Positions 17,182-24,096 of a DNA stretch of 27,213 nucleotides are shown piece after piece. The stretch's first letter is position 1. Each line of letters opens with the position of its first letter. The stretch comes from an uncultured Rubrobacteraceae bacterium. GTDB lineage: Bacteria > Actinomycetota > Rubrobacteria > Rubrobacterales > Rubrobacteraceae. The position numbers were made by a program, and so were the translations under genes. The stretch covers positions 526-27,738 of the forward strand of contig CADCVI010000153.1 in assembly GCA_902806105.1 (NCBI GenBank), given 5' to 3'. The notes under the pieces are model-generated. The model was not told the origin of the DNA, ran no database searches, and saw only the letters and a program-made list of their open reading frames with translations.

Positions 17182-17197
17182 AGTCTGCCCCCCCGAG

Positions 17198-17554
17198 TCA
17201 AGCTTGCTGGACGCGCCCGGCGACGTCGCCGCCCCCGCGCAGACCGAGATAATAAACGAAAGCGTCGAGGTAGGCGCGCCCTACCCCGCCGAAGAGGCTC
17301 TCCGTCTGGCGGAAGAAGGCCGAGACGTACGCCCTCCTGATAGCGCGGTTCACCACGACCTCCGGGGCGTCGGTCTCCTCCTGGCCGATGGCGCCTAGCA
17401 GGGCCATCATCCTGACGTAGGATCTCGCCAGCCTGCGCGCCTCGGGGTTTTCGAGGATCAGGCGCTCCGTCTCGCGGGCCTCCTCGCCCAGGAGCTCGCC
17501 GGCGGCGTAGGCCCCGATCCTCTCCAGAACCTCCCAGCGGTCTACCTCGATCAC
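17198..17554 (-). CDS. Putative anti-sigma factor, soluble and lacking the zinc motif
   Basis: The 118-residue protein starts at a GTG overlapping the sigma-factor stop (GTGA), the arrangement typical of ECF sigma/anti-sigma pairs. Residues 8-50 (EVLERIGAYAAGELLGEEARETERLILENPEARRLARSYVR) follow the shape of an anti-sigma domain, an AYxxGEL segment then an E-rich helix. The protein has no Cys or His at all, so the HxxxCxxC zinc site is missing, and no clear membrane helix is present. The C-terminal half (RQTESLFGGVGRAYLDAFVYYLGLRGG) is amphipathic. Role inferred from gene order and N-terminal resemblance; it may be a regulator of another type. Confidence 0.65.
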   Translation of the reverse strand: MIEVDRWEVLERIGAYAAGELLGEEARETERLILENPEARRLARSYVRMMALLGAIGQEETDAPEVVVNRAIRRAYVSAFFRQTESLFGGVGRAYLDAFVYYLGLRGGGDVAGRVQQA

Positions 17555-18126
17555 CGCGACCCCCCGTTGGGCCCGCTGCTGTCGGCCAGCGCAACGAGGA
17601 GCGCGGCCCGGCCCCGGCTGACCCAGCCCTTCGCCGTGCCGTCCGGGACGTCGAGGATGGAGGCGACCTCGGCGTAGCTCAGGCCCTCCATGTGCCGCAG
17701 GACGAGAGCCGCCCGGTGCTCCGCCCGCACGCGTTCGAGGGCATGGAAGATCTCGTCCCGCCGCTCCCCGTCGAGGATGGCGGTCTCGGGGTCGTTCTCG
17801 GCGCCCGGGTGGATGGGAAGCTGGGGAAACTCGCCGCCGATCTCGCGCAGCCTCGTACTCTGCTCCTTACGCCGGACGCTCAGGCAGGTATTCACGGTTA
17901 TCTTGTAGAGCCACGTGCTGAAGGCGCTCTCTCCCCGAAAGTTGCCTATGCTTCTCCAGACCCGGATCCAGACCTCCTGGCTGGCGTCCTGGGCCTCCTC
18001 GGTGCCGAGTATCCGCAACGCTACGCGGTATACAAGCGCCGAGTGCTCCCGGACCAGCCGCGCGAAAGCGTCGACATCGCCCCTGGAGGCCCTCTCTGGT
18101 AAGTTTTGTTCCCCAGCAGCGCTCAC
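17551..18126 (-). CDS. ECF-type RNA polymerase sigma factor (sigma-70 family)
   Basis: From GTG 18126 the product has 191 residues, the usual ECF length. Region 2 is LVYRVALRILGTEEAQDASQEVWIRVWRSIGNFRGESAFSTWLYKITVNTCLSVRRK (about 31-87), including the D-A-(S)-Q-E-V core-binding motif and W-L-x-x-I-x-x-N. Region 4 is a helix-turn-helix, LVLRHMEGLSYAEVASILDVPDGTAKGWVSRGRAAL (about 141-176). The frame is open to 18342, and ATG 18228 would add 34 residues, but it lacks a ribosome site, while GTG 18126 has GGTGGAGGA upstream. It is the first gene of a sigma / anti-sigma / MscS-channel operon, divergent from a STAS gene. The stimulus is not visible in sequence; envelope stress is a guess from the channel. 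Confidence 0.9.
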   Translation of the reverse strand: MSAAGEQNLPERASRGDVDAFARLVREHSALVYRVALRILGTEEAQDASQEVWIRVWRSIGNFRGESAFSTWLYKITVNTCLSVRRKEQSTRLREIGGEFPQLPIHPGAENDPETAILDGERRDEIFHALERVRAEHRAALVLRHMEGLSYAEVASILDVPDGTAKGWVSRGRAALLVALADSSGPNGGSR

Positions 18127-18357
18127 GTCAAAAGCGTCCTCCACCAAGCGGACGACCGGAAATCCCTCACACCCAATCTCGGCACACCTTAACAGACGGC
18201 CCCGATGCCCGAGAAGGTTCTTTTTCATCGAACCGCGTTGTGCCCTAGCGCACCGGGGGGAGACTTTGATCGCTGGACCGTAACGCATTCGTAGCCGCGC
18301 GCGTCCAACGTCGTAGACGTGGCAGCAAATCGCTACACGCATCTGGGGAGGCCGTTA

Positions 18358-18738
18358 ATGGGAGAGATCAGGCAGCGTCCGGTGGTCCGCGAGCGAGGAC
18401 TCGTAGAGCTTTCGGGCGAATTCGACTTGAGGGACCTGGGTTACCTGCGCGAGAAGCTGGACGAGGCCGGGCGCCGGAAGTCGGTGGTGGACCTCTCCGG
18501 CATAACGTTTCTGGACCTTCAAGCTACCCGCGAGCTTGCCGTGCGCCTACAACTTCACGACGGGAGCCTCGTGTTCGAGCACCCGTCGTGGGCCGTTTTG
18601 AAGAGCATCGCCGTCTGCGGCTACGAGCCGTGGTTCGGCTTCGGGGCGGAGGAGACCGGCGACGTACTGGCCGCCGGCCCGCGCAACCGCCGGGAGGTTA
18701 GCTCGAGAGGATCCTGGAGAGGACGCCCCGGGGCTTAG
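18358..18738 (+). CDS. STAS-domain protein lacking the usual phospho-acceptor Ser
   Basis: The 126-residue product has a STAS fold at about residues 10-105: LVELSGEFDLRDLGYLREKL, SVVDLSGITFLDLQATREL and SLVFEHPSWAVLKSIAVCGYEPWFGF. In anti-anti-sigma factors the loop after the central strand reads D-S-(S/T)-G, where the Ser is phosphorylated by an anti-sigma kinase. Here it is D53-L54-Q-A-T, so the standard switch residue is missing. It may bind a partner constitutively, or be controlled through the Thr at 57 (inference). ATG 18358 follows GGGGAGG 7 bases upstream; an ATG-less extension upstream is not needed. Its 3' end overlaps the convergent gene by 41 bases. Confidence 0.82.
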   Translation: MGEIRQRPVVRERGLVELSGEFDLRDLGYLREKLDEAGRRKSVVDLSGITFLDLQATRELAVRLQLHDGSLVFEHPSWAVLKSIAVCGYEPWFGFGAEETGDVLAAGPRNRREVSSRGSWRGRPGA

Positions 18739-19240
18739 GGCGCTCCGTCTCGATGATCCCGGAGACCGCTATCACCGCCGCCGCGAGCACCGTCGTGCCC
18801 GTGCCGAAAAACGAGATCCAACGCTGAGAAGACGCAGCCTCCGATGGGGTCGAGCTCGACGGCATCAGCCCGGACTTTACGGGCACTTTGCCGCTCCGCG
18901 CCTGGCTCGCAAACCTGGCCCCGAGGATGGCCGACATGACGCCGTTGAAGGCCGCGCCGCCCAGCAGCACGTCCTTTACGCGCGTAAGCCCCGGCGCCCG
19001 TAGCTCCGCATCCTCCCTCAGCCCGTTGAAGCGCCAGGAGACGAGGGTCGCGGCGATGGCCGGCAGGTTGACCGCGTTGAAGCGGGCCCAGCCCTCGCTC
19101 GTCACCCGGCCGCGATCGCTCTCGTCGCTTATGCTGTCTACGGTGGGGTTCAGCGCGATCTGGCCGAACAACGACCCCCCGAACCAGGTGGCGAGCCCCA
19201 GGTTGTGCGTGATCTTCGCGGTATTAGACGGTTTCCTCAC
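18698..19240 (-). CDS. Hypothetical membrane protein
   Basis: The 180-residue protein has hydrophobic segments at about residues 10-30 (THNLGLATWFGGSLFGQIALNP), 55-68 (AVNLPAIAATLVSW), 92-110 (LLGGAAFNGVMSAILG) and 143-160 (FFGTGTTVLAAAVIAVSGI), separated by polar loops. I recognise no named family. The GTG start follows GACGGAGAG. Its last 41 bases overlap the STAS gene tail-to-tail, so the two transcripts would be antisense at their ends. Coding is supported by the hydrophobic periodicity and high-GC codon use; function is unknown. Confidence 0.72.
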   Translation of the reverse strand: MRKPSNTAKITHNLGLATWFGGSLFGQIALNPTVDSISDESDRGRVTSEGWARFNAVNLPAIAATLVSWRFNGLREDAELRAPGLTRVKDVLLGGAAFNGVMSAILGARFASQARSGKVPVKSGLMPSSSTPSEAASSQRWISFFGTGTTVLAAAVIAVSGIIETERPKPRGVLSRILSS

Positions 19241-19352
19241 GGCTCTCCGTCTCCTCTCGTCGATTTTGGTGCCGGGCGATCCGCCCGTGCGGGGAGCCTA
19301 CCCTGCGGAAGATGCCGCCAAACGGAAGCATATCGGGTAGAGCTGTCGTACC

Positions 19353-21011
19353 ATGCTCGCCGTGTCCCGTAAGAACGAGAATCCATCGAAGCCTGGTGAA
19401 GGGCGCGCGAGCTCCATGGCCGTCCTGGGGCTCGGGGTCCTCTTCGTGTTGTGGGCCTCCCTCTTCATCTACCGGTCCTCCGTCCTCGCCTTCGACGGGA
19501 ACCGCTACTTTGTCTTGTTCGACGACGCCATGATCTCCATGCGCTACGGCTGGAACCTCGCGCACGGCCTGGGGCTGGTGTGGAACGCGGGCGAGTACGT
19601 CGAGGGCTACACCAACCCCCTCATGACCCTCGCGATGGCCCTCGCCAGCACCCCCTTCGACAAGTCCGGGGCAGTGCTCACGATACAGGTCTTCGGCGCC
19701 GGGCTCATGCTGGCGAACGCGTACCTGCTCATGCGCATCGCGGAGCACCTGTTCCCGGAGGTCACCGGGGGCCGCCGCGGGCTCCTCCGGGTCCTGGCCT
19801 TTCTGTGCGGCCTCTCCTACTACCCGCTGCTGTTCTGGAGCCTGCTCGGGATGGAGACCGGCCTCCTGGCGGTGCTCGTCTCCCTGAGCGTCCTGTTCGT
19901 CCTGAGGTACGCCCGGGACCGCCGCCCGGCGCAGGCGGCCCTGGTCTCCGTTTCTTTGGGCCTCGCGTTCCTGACCCGGCCTGACGCGGTGGTCTTCGCC
20001 CTCCCCGTCTTCGCCTACGCCCTCTTCTACGGAAACCACGGGACGCGCAAAGCGCTAGCCCCCTCGCGTCTCGCGGCGCTCTTCGGGCCGCTCGCCCTCT
20101 TCGTGGCGGGGCACGAGGCCTTCCGCTGGGCCTACTACGGCGAGCTGCTGCCGAACACCTACACGCTGAAGGTCAGCGGGATGCCCCTCACCGAGAGGAT
20201 AGGGAACGGGGTGAGCTACGTCGTGCCGTTCCTCGGGGAGACGTGGCCCCTCCTTCTCCTGGTGGGGGCCGCACTCCTCCTCGACCGCCGCAGGGGCCTG
20301 CTGCTCCTCGGGGGCGTCTTCGCCGTGACGCTGCTCTATCAGGTCTGGACCGGCGGGGACGCCTGGGACCTGTGGCGCATCTTCTCCCCCGCCATACCCC
20401 TCATGCTGCTCGTTGCCGCGTGGGCGATCCTGCGGGCCGTCGCCGCCGTCTCCGGAGAGGCGGCCTCGCGGGGCCACGCCGCCCGCGGCCGCGTCGTGGG
20501 GACCGTCTCCGTGCTCGTTTTCCTCGCTCTGGTATGCGCCGTAAACCTCCGCTTCCTGCCGGAGATCACGATGCAGCGCCAGTCGCTGGAGGAGCATCTA
20601 AACGAGAAGAGGATGAGCGTCGTCCTGGCGCTCGAAGAGTTCACCACCCCCGACGCCACCGTGGGGCTGTTCGGGGTCGGGACGATCCCGTACTACGCCG
20701 GGCGGCCCGGTATCGACTTCCTGGGCAAGATGGACCCGCGCATCGCCCACCTGCCCCCCGACCTCGTGAACAGCCGTCCAGGACACAACAAATACGACCT
20801 CGAATACTCCATCAAGGAACTCAAACCGACCCACGTACAGGGCTTCGAGTGGTACGGCCAGTCCGTCCTCCCCTGGGCCGAGGACGAGTACGTGGGCGTG
20901 AAGTACAGGGACGCCCACCTGAACCTCCTCAAGGATTCCAAAGACGTGCGCTGGGACGAGATAGACGCCGCCGTGGACGCGGGCGAAGCCACGCTCACGA
21001 CGCCGAGGTAG
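19353..21011 (+). CDS. GT-C superfamily membrane glycosyltransferase (arabinofuranosyltransferase-like)
   Basis: The 552-residue protein has about nine or ten transmembrane helices and a C-terminal extracytoplasmic domain of about 130 residues. The first outside loop reads [35 protein letters not shown], the D-D motif followed by R-Y..N-L..G.G..W(N)..E.VEGYT(N)P that marks lipid-phosphosugar-dependent GT-C enzymes such as AftB-like proteins. It would transfer a sugar from a polyprenyl phosphate donor to cell-wall glycan or glycoprotein on the outer face of the membrane. Donor and acceptor cannot be read. ATG 19353 lacks a good ribosome site; an ATG 36 codons later is possible but would remove part of helix 1. 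Confidence 0.82.
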   Translation: MLAVSRKNENPSKPGEGRASSMAVLGLGVLFVLWASLFIYRSSVLAFDGNRYFVLFDDAMISMRYGWNLAHGLGLVWNAGEYVEGYTNPLMTLAMALASTPFDKSGAVLTIQVFGAGLMLANAYLLMRIAEHLFPEVTGGRRGLLRVLAFLCGLSYYPLLFWSLLGMETGLLAVLVSLSVLFVLRYARDRRPAQAALVSVSLGLAFLTRPDAVVFALPVFAYALFYGNHGTRKALAPSRLAALFGPLALFVAGHEAFRWAYYGELLPNTYTLKVSGMPLTERIGNGVSYVVPFLGETWPLLLLVGAALLLDRRRGLLLLGGVFAVTLLYQVWTGGDAWDLWRIFSPAIPLMLLVAAWAILRAVAAVSGEAASRGHAARGRVVGTVSVLVFLALVCAVNLRFLPEITMQRQSLEEHLNEKRMSVVLALEEFTTPDATVGLFGVGTIPYYAGRPGIDFLGKMDPRIAHLPPDLVNSRPGHNKYDLEYSIKELKPTHVQGFEWYGQSVLPWAEDEYVGVKYRDAHLNLLKDSKDVRWDEIDAAVDAGEATLTTPR

Positions 21012-21029
21012 CGCTTGCGCCGCGCGATG

Positions 21030-21043
21030 TTGCGATATCGCAA
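21030..21043. repeat. 14-bp perfect palindrome
   Basis: TTGCGATATCGCAA lies 19 bases after the glycosyltransferase stop. GCTTGCG at 21013-21019 can also pair with CGCAAGC at 21039-21045, so two alternative hairpins are possible. Role unknown. Confidence 0.4.
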
Positions 21044-21206
21044 GCCGGAGTTCGTCCGGCAGCTTCTGGTGTATCTGCAAAGCCCTGCTCTCGCCGTGCG
21101 AACGCCGACAAGAAGTTCCGCCGCACAGCGGGCGACGAGGCCTCGCGACCACGAGGAAACGCCGCTTCTATAAGCGTGGTCCTGGCAGAAATCGTCATGA
21201 AACGTT

Positions 21207-21593
21207 TCACGCGGGGCTCAAGCAACGGGGCACGGCTCCGTCGCGGACCAGGAGCCCCTGCAAGCTCAGGCCGTCTTCTGCGATCCGTTCGGCTTTCTCT
21301 GCCTTCCGGTAGCGATTGAGCCAGGGCTCCCGTTCGTAGCCGGTTTCGTCCTTGCCCCTCGGGTAGGTCAGGACGAAACCGTGCTCGTGGGCATGGTCCA
21401 ACAACCGGTGGTACGCGCTCGCCTGCCCGAAGCGCTCCCACGCCTCGTAGCCCGCCGCCGCGTTCGTGGAGTCCACGGCGGCGCCGAGTCGGTGCTGGCT
21501 GCGTCCGGGGCGCTCGCTAGGCCCGCGTGCGAGCCGTAGACCCCGCTCGACCTTGCGCAGCCGGAGATCGTTGTCGGGGAGTCCGTGTCGAGG
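21207..21593 (-). pseudogene. Remnant of a VanY-type D-alanyl-D-alanine carboxypeptidase (peptidase M15B)
   Basis: An open stretch of about 128 codons without a sound start retains the M15B core. PGRSQHRLGAAVDSTNAA (codons at about 21453-21509) holds the first two zinc ligands, His and Asp. HAHEHGFVLTYPRGKDETGYEREPW is the usual run to the third ligand. But the family's EPWHWRY reads EPWLNRY, so the third zinc ligand is lost, the tail is replaced by unrelated sequence, and the N-terminal 100 or so residues are absent behind a TAA at 21594-21596. A live enzyme would trim cell-wall stem peptides; this copy cannot. It lies between the GT-C gene and mtnA, at the edge of a decay zone. Confidence 0.72.
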
Positions 21594-21633
21594 TTATATT
21601 CCGCCTGCTGCTCTTTACGGGAAGGGGACACGG

Positions 21634-22674
21634 GTGCGTACTATCGACTGGGCCGACGGCAGGATCGACATCATCGACCAGACCCTCCTGCCGGGTGAGG
21701 AGGTCTTGCTCTCTCTCGGGACCGTCGAGGAGGTAGCCGAGGCGATCTCTTCCCTTCGGGTGCGCGGCGCGCCGGCCCTCGGGGTGGCGGGGGGGCTCGG
21801 GGTCGCCCTCGCGGCGCGACGGGCGCGAGAGGAGGGCGAGGACGTCGGCGAGGCAATCTCCCGGGCGGCCTCCCTGCTCGCCTCCACCCGTCCAACCGCC
21901 GTGAACCTTCGCTGGGGCATAGAACGGGTCGAAAAGGTCTACGACCCGTCGCGACCGGGATCGGTGGACGAGTTGATCCGAAAAGCCCGCGCGATGGTCG
22001 AGGAGGACGAGAAGATAAACAGGCTCATCGGCGAGATGGGCGCGGGACTGATCGAAGGAGGCTCCCGGGTCCTGACGCACTGCAACGCGGGCGCCCTGGC
22101 GTGCGTTGCCCACGGCACGGCCTTGAGCATCGTCAAGGTAGCCCACGAACGGGGCCTGGTGGCGGGCGTCACCGCCACGGAGACCCGTCCGTTGCTGCAA
22201 GGGTCGCGGCTCACCGCGTGGGAGCTCAAGCGCATGGGAGTACCCCATCGGGTGACGATAGACTCCGGGGCAGCCGGTCTGATCGCCTCGGGCGGCATCG
22301 ACGTCGTCGTGACGGGCGCCGACCGCATAGCCGCCAATGGCGACGTCGCCAACAAGGTCGGCACCTACCCGCTCGCGCTCGCCGCGAACGCCAGCGGGGT
22401 GCCGTTCGTCGTGGCGGCGCCGCTCTCCACGATAGACCTCGCAACCCCGGACGGCGGCTCCATCCCCATCGAAGAGCGCTCCGCCTCGGAGGTGCTCGAA
22501 GTGAACGGGCTGCGGGTCGCCCCGGAGGGGACCGAGGCCTACAACCCCGCGTTCGACGTCACCCCGGCGAGCCTCGTCTCGGCGATAGTGACCGAGGTCG
22601 GCATCGTCCGCCCCGGAGTGGACGACCTCCGGACCCTCTTCGAGATCCAACGGGCGGGCAAAACGGCGGGGTGA
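21634..22674 (+). CDS. mtnA: S-methyl-5-thioribose-1-phosphate isomerase MtnA
   Basis: MtnA converts methylthioribose-1-phosphate to methylthioribulose-1-phosphate in the salvage of methylthioadenosine. The 346-residue product has the substrate motif RVRGAPALGVAGGLG (about 42-56), THCNAGALA with catalytic Cys150, TRPLLQGSRLTAWEL and VVTGADRIAANGDVANKVGTY with catalytic Asp230. These distinguish MtnA from the related eIF2B regulatory subunits. GTG 21634 is chosen because the family N-terminus (RTIDW) begins there and GAAGGGGA precedes it. The TGA at 22672 is followed 2 bases later by the ATG of a decayed class II aldolase, the partner expected in the MTA shunt. Confidence 0.95.
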   Translation: MRTIDWADGRIDIIDQTLLPGEEVLLSLGTVEEVAEAISSLRVRGAPALGVAGGLGVALAARRAREEGEDVGEAISRAASLLASTRPTAVNLRWGIERVEKVYDPSRPGSVDELIRKARAMVEEDEKINRLIGEMGAGLIEGGSRVLTHCNAGALACVAHGTALSIVKVAHERGLVAGVTATETRPLLQGSRLTAWELKRMGVPHRVTIDSGAAGLIASGGIDVVVTGADRIAANGDVANKVGTYPLALAANASGVPFVVAAPLSTIDLATPDGGSIPIEERSASEVLEVNGLRVAPEGTEAYNPAFDVTPASLVSAIVTEVGIVRPGVDDLRTLFEIQRAGKTAG

Positions 22675-22676
22675 GG

Positions 22677-22905
22677 ATGGAGCATCGGGGCTTGCGCGAG
22701 GAGGCGGACAGGATCGCCCGCCCGATGCTCGCCTCGAACCTCGCGACCGGGATATCGGGGAACGTCGGCGCGCGCACGGACTGGGGGACGTCGGTATAAC
22801 CCCGAGCGGCCTCGAATACGATCTCCTGGGGCCGGAGGACGTGATGATCGTGGACGCATGGGCAGGGTGCTGGAGGGTACTCTAGAGAACCCTCACACGA
22901 ACGAT
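22677..22905 (+). pseudogene. Frameshifted class II aldolase/dehydratase (MtnB or shunt aldolase type)
   Basis: ATG 22677 reads LREEADRIARPMLASNLATGISGNVGAR, the standard N-terminus of class II aldolases, then ends at TAA 22797-22799. The next frame, from about 22787, continues with DVGITPSGLEYDLLGPEDVMIVDA, which is the expected sequel. A third frame from 22861 gives GRVLEGTLENPHT. The first break falls in a run of five G (22783-22787). Beyond about 22905 only weak similarity (RPHGRVIV, PIRVLDRAAGA in yet another frame) persists, and the zinc HxH motif is gone. An intact protein would act on methylthioribulose-1-phosphate made by MtnA, as an MtnB dehydratase or a shunt aldolase. Position and motif match make the assignment firm, the exact subtype not. 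Confidence 0.75.
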
Positions 22906-23257
22906 CCAGACCCCATGGCCGTGTCATCGTCACGACTCTCCTGGCAGCGGCGACGGTTGCGATCCCGATCCGAGTCCTCGACCGGGCGGCTGGTGCCGTT
23001 GACCACGCCGCAGGAGTGCTACCCGGCGAGGAGAGCGGGTCTGAGCAGGCGGGGCGCTCGTGCTGGCTCTGGTGCTGGTAGCGGCAGTCCGAAGCTAAAC
23101 AAAACCCAGTGTGCTACCGGAACGCGAAACGCTCACAAGGCCAGCGGCGGAGTCAGAGGGGCTGCTCGATGCAGCCCCTCGTACCTACTGCGCCAGTTGC
23201 TCGGGACCGTGTCCTGTCACGCGGGCTGGCGGTTGGACTTTCGCCACCTCTGCGCGA

Positions 23258-23452
23258 ATGAGCGGCGTGCTGATCGGCGGGGGCGACTCCGGTGTACTGA
23301 TCGGCGGCACCGGCAACGATACGATCAACGCCCGCCAGAGCGGCAAGCAGGACGACCGGGTCGACTGAGGGCTGGGTAGGGACACGGTCCTGACCGACGA
23401 CACCACGGAGGACATCATCGCGGGCAACCGCGAGGTGATCGGGCGGGGATAA
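23258..23452 (+). pseudogene. RTX/hemolysin-type calcium-binding repeat remnant with in-frame stop
   Basis: The frame reads MSGVLIGGGDSGVLIGGTGNDTINARQ, then DDRVD, a TGA at 23366-23368, then GLGRDTVLTDDTTEDIIAG and a final TAA. GGTGNDTI is a nonapeptide-type RTX repeat, and VD-C-GxGRDTV is the usual capping sequence, so one base (TGC or TGT to TGA) makes the stop. No signal peptide or further repeats are seen upstream, so the 5' part is lost. A rho-independent terminator follows 25 bases later, as expected for the 3' end of a once-live gene. An intact RTX protein is encoded 1.7 kb downstream. Confidence 0.7.
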
Positions 23453-23476
23453 GGGCCGCCGCACTTCGGAGGCGCG

Positions 23477-23509
23477 AGGCCGGGGTCCTTATCGGGGCTC
23501 CGGCCTTTT
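23477..23509 (+). terminator. Rho-independent terminator behind the RTX remnant
   Basis: AGGCCGGGGTCC (23477-23488) pairs, with two G-U pairs, with 23495-23506, followed by TTTT. The stem sequence closely resembles the terminator at 24951-24981. Confidence 0.8.
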
Positions 23510-23840
23510 CGAGCCCCGAGGGAGACAACCGTTATCGAACTGTTACCTGCCTTTAACACCCGCGCTACCTCGCCCGCGCTATCCTGCCAATTATCGGGCC
23601 GGCACCGATTACCCCCCTCCTAAAAGCCCGGCCCGCATCTCCTTTCAGCGGCGTTGCAGAGAAGCCGTGACGTTCGTTCTGTTTCTCGAGAGTTTTCGTG
23701 CTCGACCGCCCGTTCGAGATCCAGCTCCTCGCATCTTTATTCAGCCCCACAAGATGTAGTGTTCGCCCATCGCCGCGTCTTGCCGATACGGACCCCGTCG
23801 GGACGCTCCGGGTCCAATCCATGCAGGATCCTGTATACGG
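23510..23840. other. Gene-free stretch before repeat copy 1
   Basis: I see no supportable gene. The stretch is less GC-rich than the surroundings and its open frames have no recognisable content. Confidence 0.3.
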
Positions 23841-23879
23841 GATGCCGAGAACGCCTGCTCTCGGTATCCGCGTGAATAG
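23841..23879 (+). repeat. Intergenic hairpin repeat, copy 1
   Basis: One of four related 38-40-nt elements. It begins GATGCCGAGAAC, has CTGCTCTCGG in the middle and ends CGCGTGAATAG. CCGAGA and TCTCGG form a perfect 6-bp hairpin. It lies 218 bases upstream of the TSP3 gene, followed within 45 bases by a GC hairpin and a T7 run (23915-23921). Confidence 0.7.
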
Positions 23880-23883
23880 CGTG

Positions 23884-23921
23884 GGGCGCTTTCTCGCGCC
23901 TCAGAAGAAGCAGCGCTTTTT
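23884..23921 (+). terminator. Possible terminator with T7 run upstream of the TSP3 promoter
   Basis: GGCGC-TTTCTC-GCGCC, a spacer and GCAGCGC are followed by TTTTTTT. The stem is imperfect, but the T-run is the longest in the window. It may insulate the TSP3 transcription unit. Confidence 0.4.
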
Positions 23922-23963
23922 TTAGGAAGTTTTCAGAAAAACAGGAAAAAGTGTCAAAAACGC

Positions 23964-23991
23964 TAAAGGTTTGTTTCTGGCGTGCCGTTAA
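23964..23991 (+). promoter_or_regulatory. Sigma-28-like promoter for the riboswitch/TSP3 transcript
   Basis: TAAA (23964-23967) and GCCGTTAA (23984-23991) are separated by 16 bases, close to the TAAA-N15-GCCGATAA pattern of FliA/WhiG-class sigma factors. The start would fall near 23998, immediately before the aptamer. No sigma-70 hexamers of similar quality are seen. Confidence 0.4.
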
Positions 23992-23999
23992 CCCTTTTG

Positions 24000-24080
24000 A
24001 CGGACGACAAAGGCAAACTCGCCGCGAGGCGGGGGCGCAAAGCCAGGGGCCTCTAGCAAGGCAGCCCAGCTACCGAACCG
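24000..24080 (+). ncRNA. Cyclic-di-GMP-I (GEMM-I) riboswitch
   Basis: The leader of the TSP3 gene carries the conserved GEMM-I core in order. AAAGGCAAAC is followed by a CTCGCC-GCGA-GGCGGG helix capped by a GNRA tetraloop (GCGA). Next come GGCGCAAAGCCA, GGGGCCTC as the 5' side of the second helix (P2), and GGCAGCCCAGCTACCGA as its 3' side. These blocks match the class-I aptamer, where the GCAAAGCC junction binds c-di-GMP and the GNRA loop docks into the P2 receptor. The ribosome site AAGGAG begins at 24081, directly after the aptamer, so control of translation start (or of a short overlapping stem) is likely. Whether the switch is ON or OFF cannot be read. Confidence 0.88.
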
Positions 24081-24096
24081 AAGGAGAAGTAAGCAG

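Noticed and set aside
22900..23080. Continuation of the aldolase remnant (RPHGRVIV, PIRVLDRAAGA)
   Set aside because: Similarity is too weak and needs further frame changes, so it is not included in the pseudogene span.
23841..23879. Reading the repeat as an ECF promoter (GAGAAC-N18-CGTGAA)
   Set aside because: Conservation extends through the spacer, copy 4 lacks the -10 part, and copies 2 and 3 would drive no plus-strand gene.
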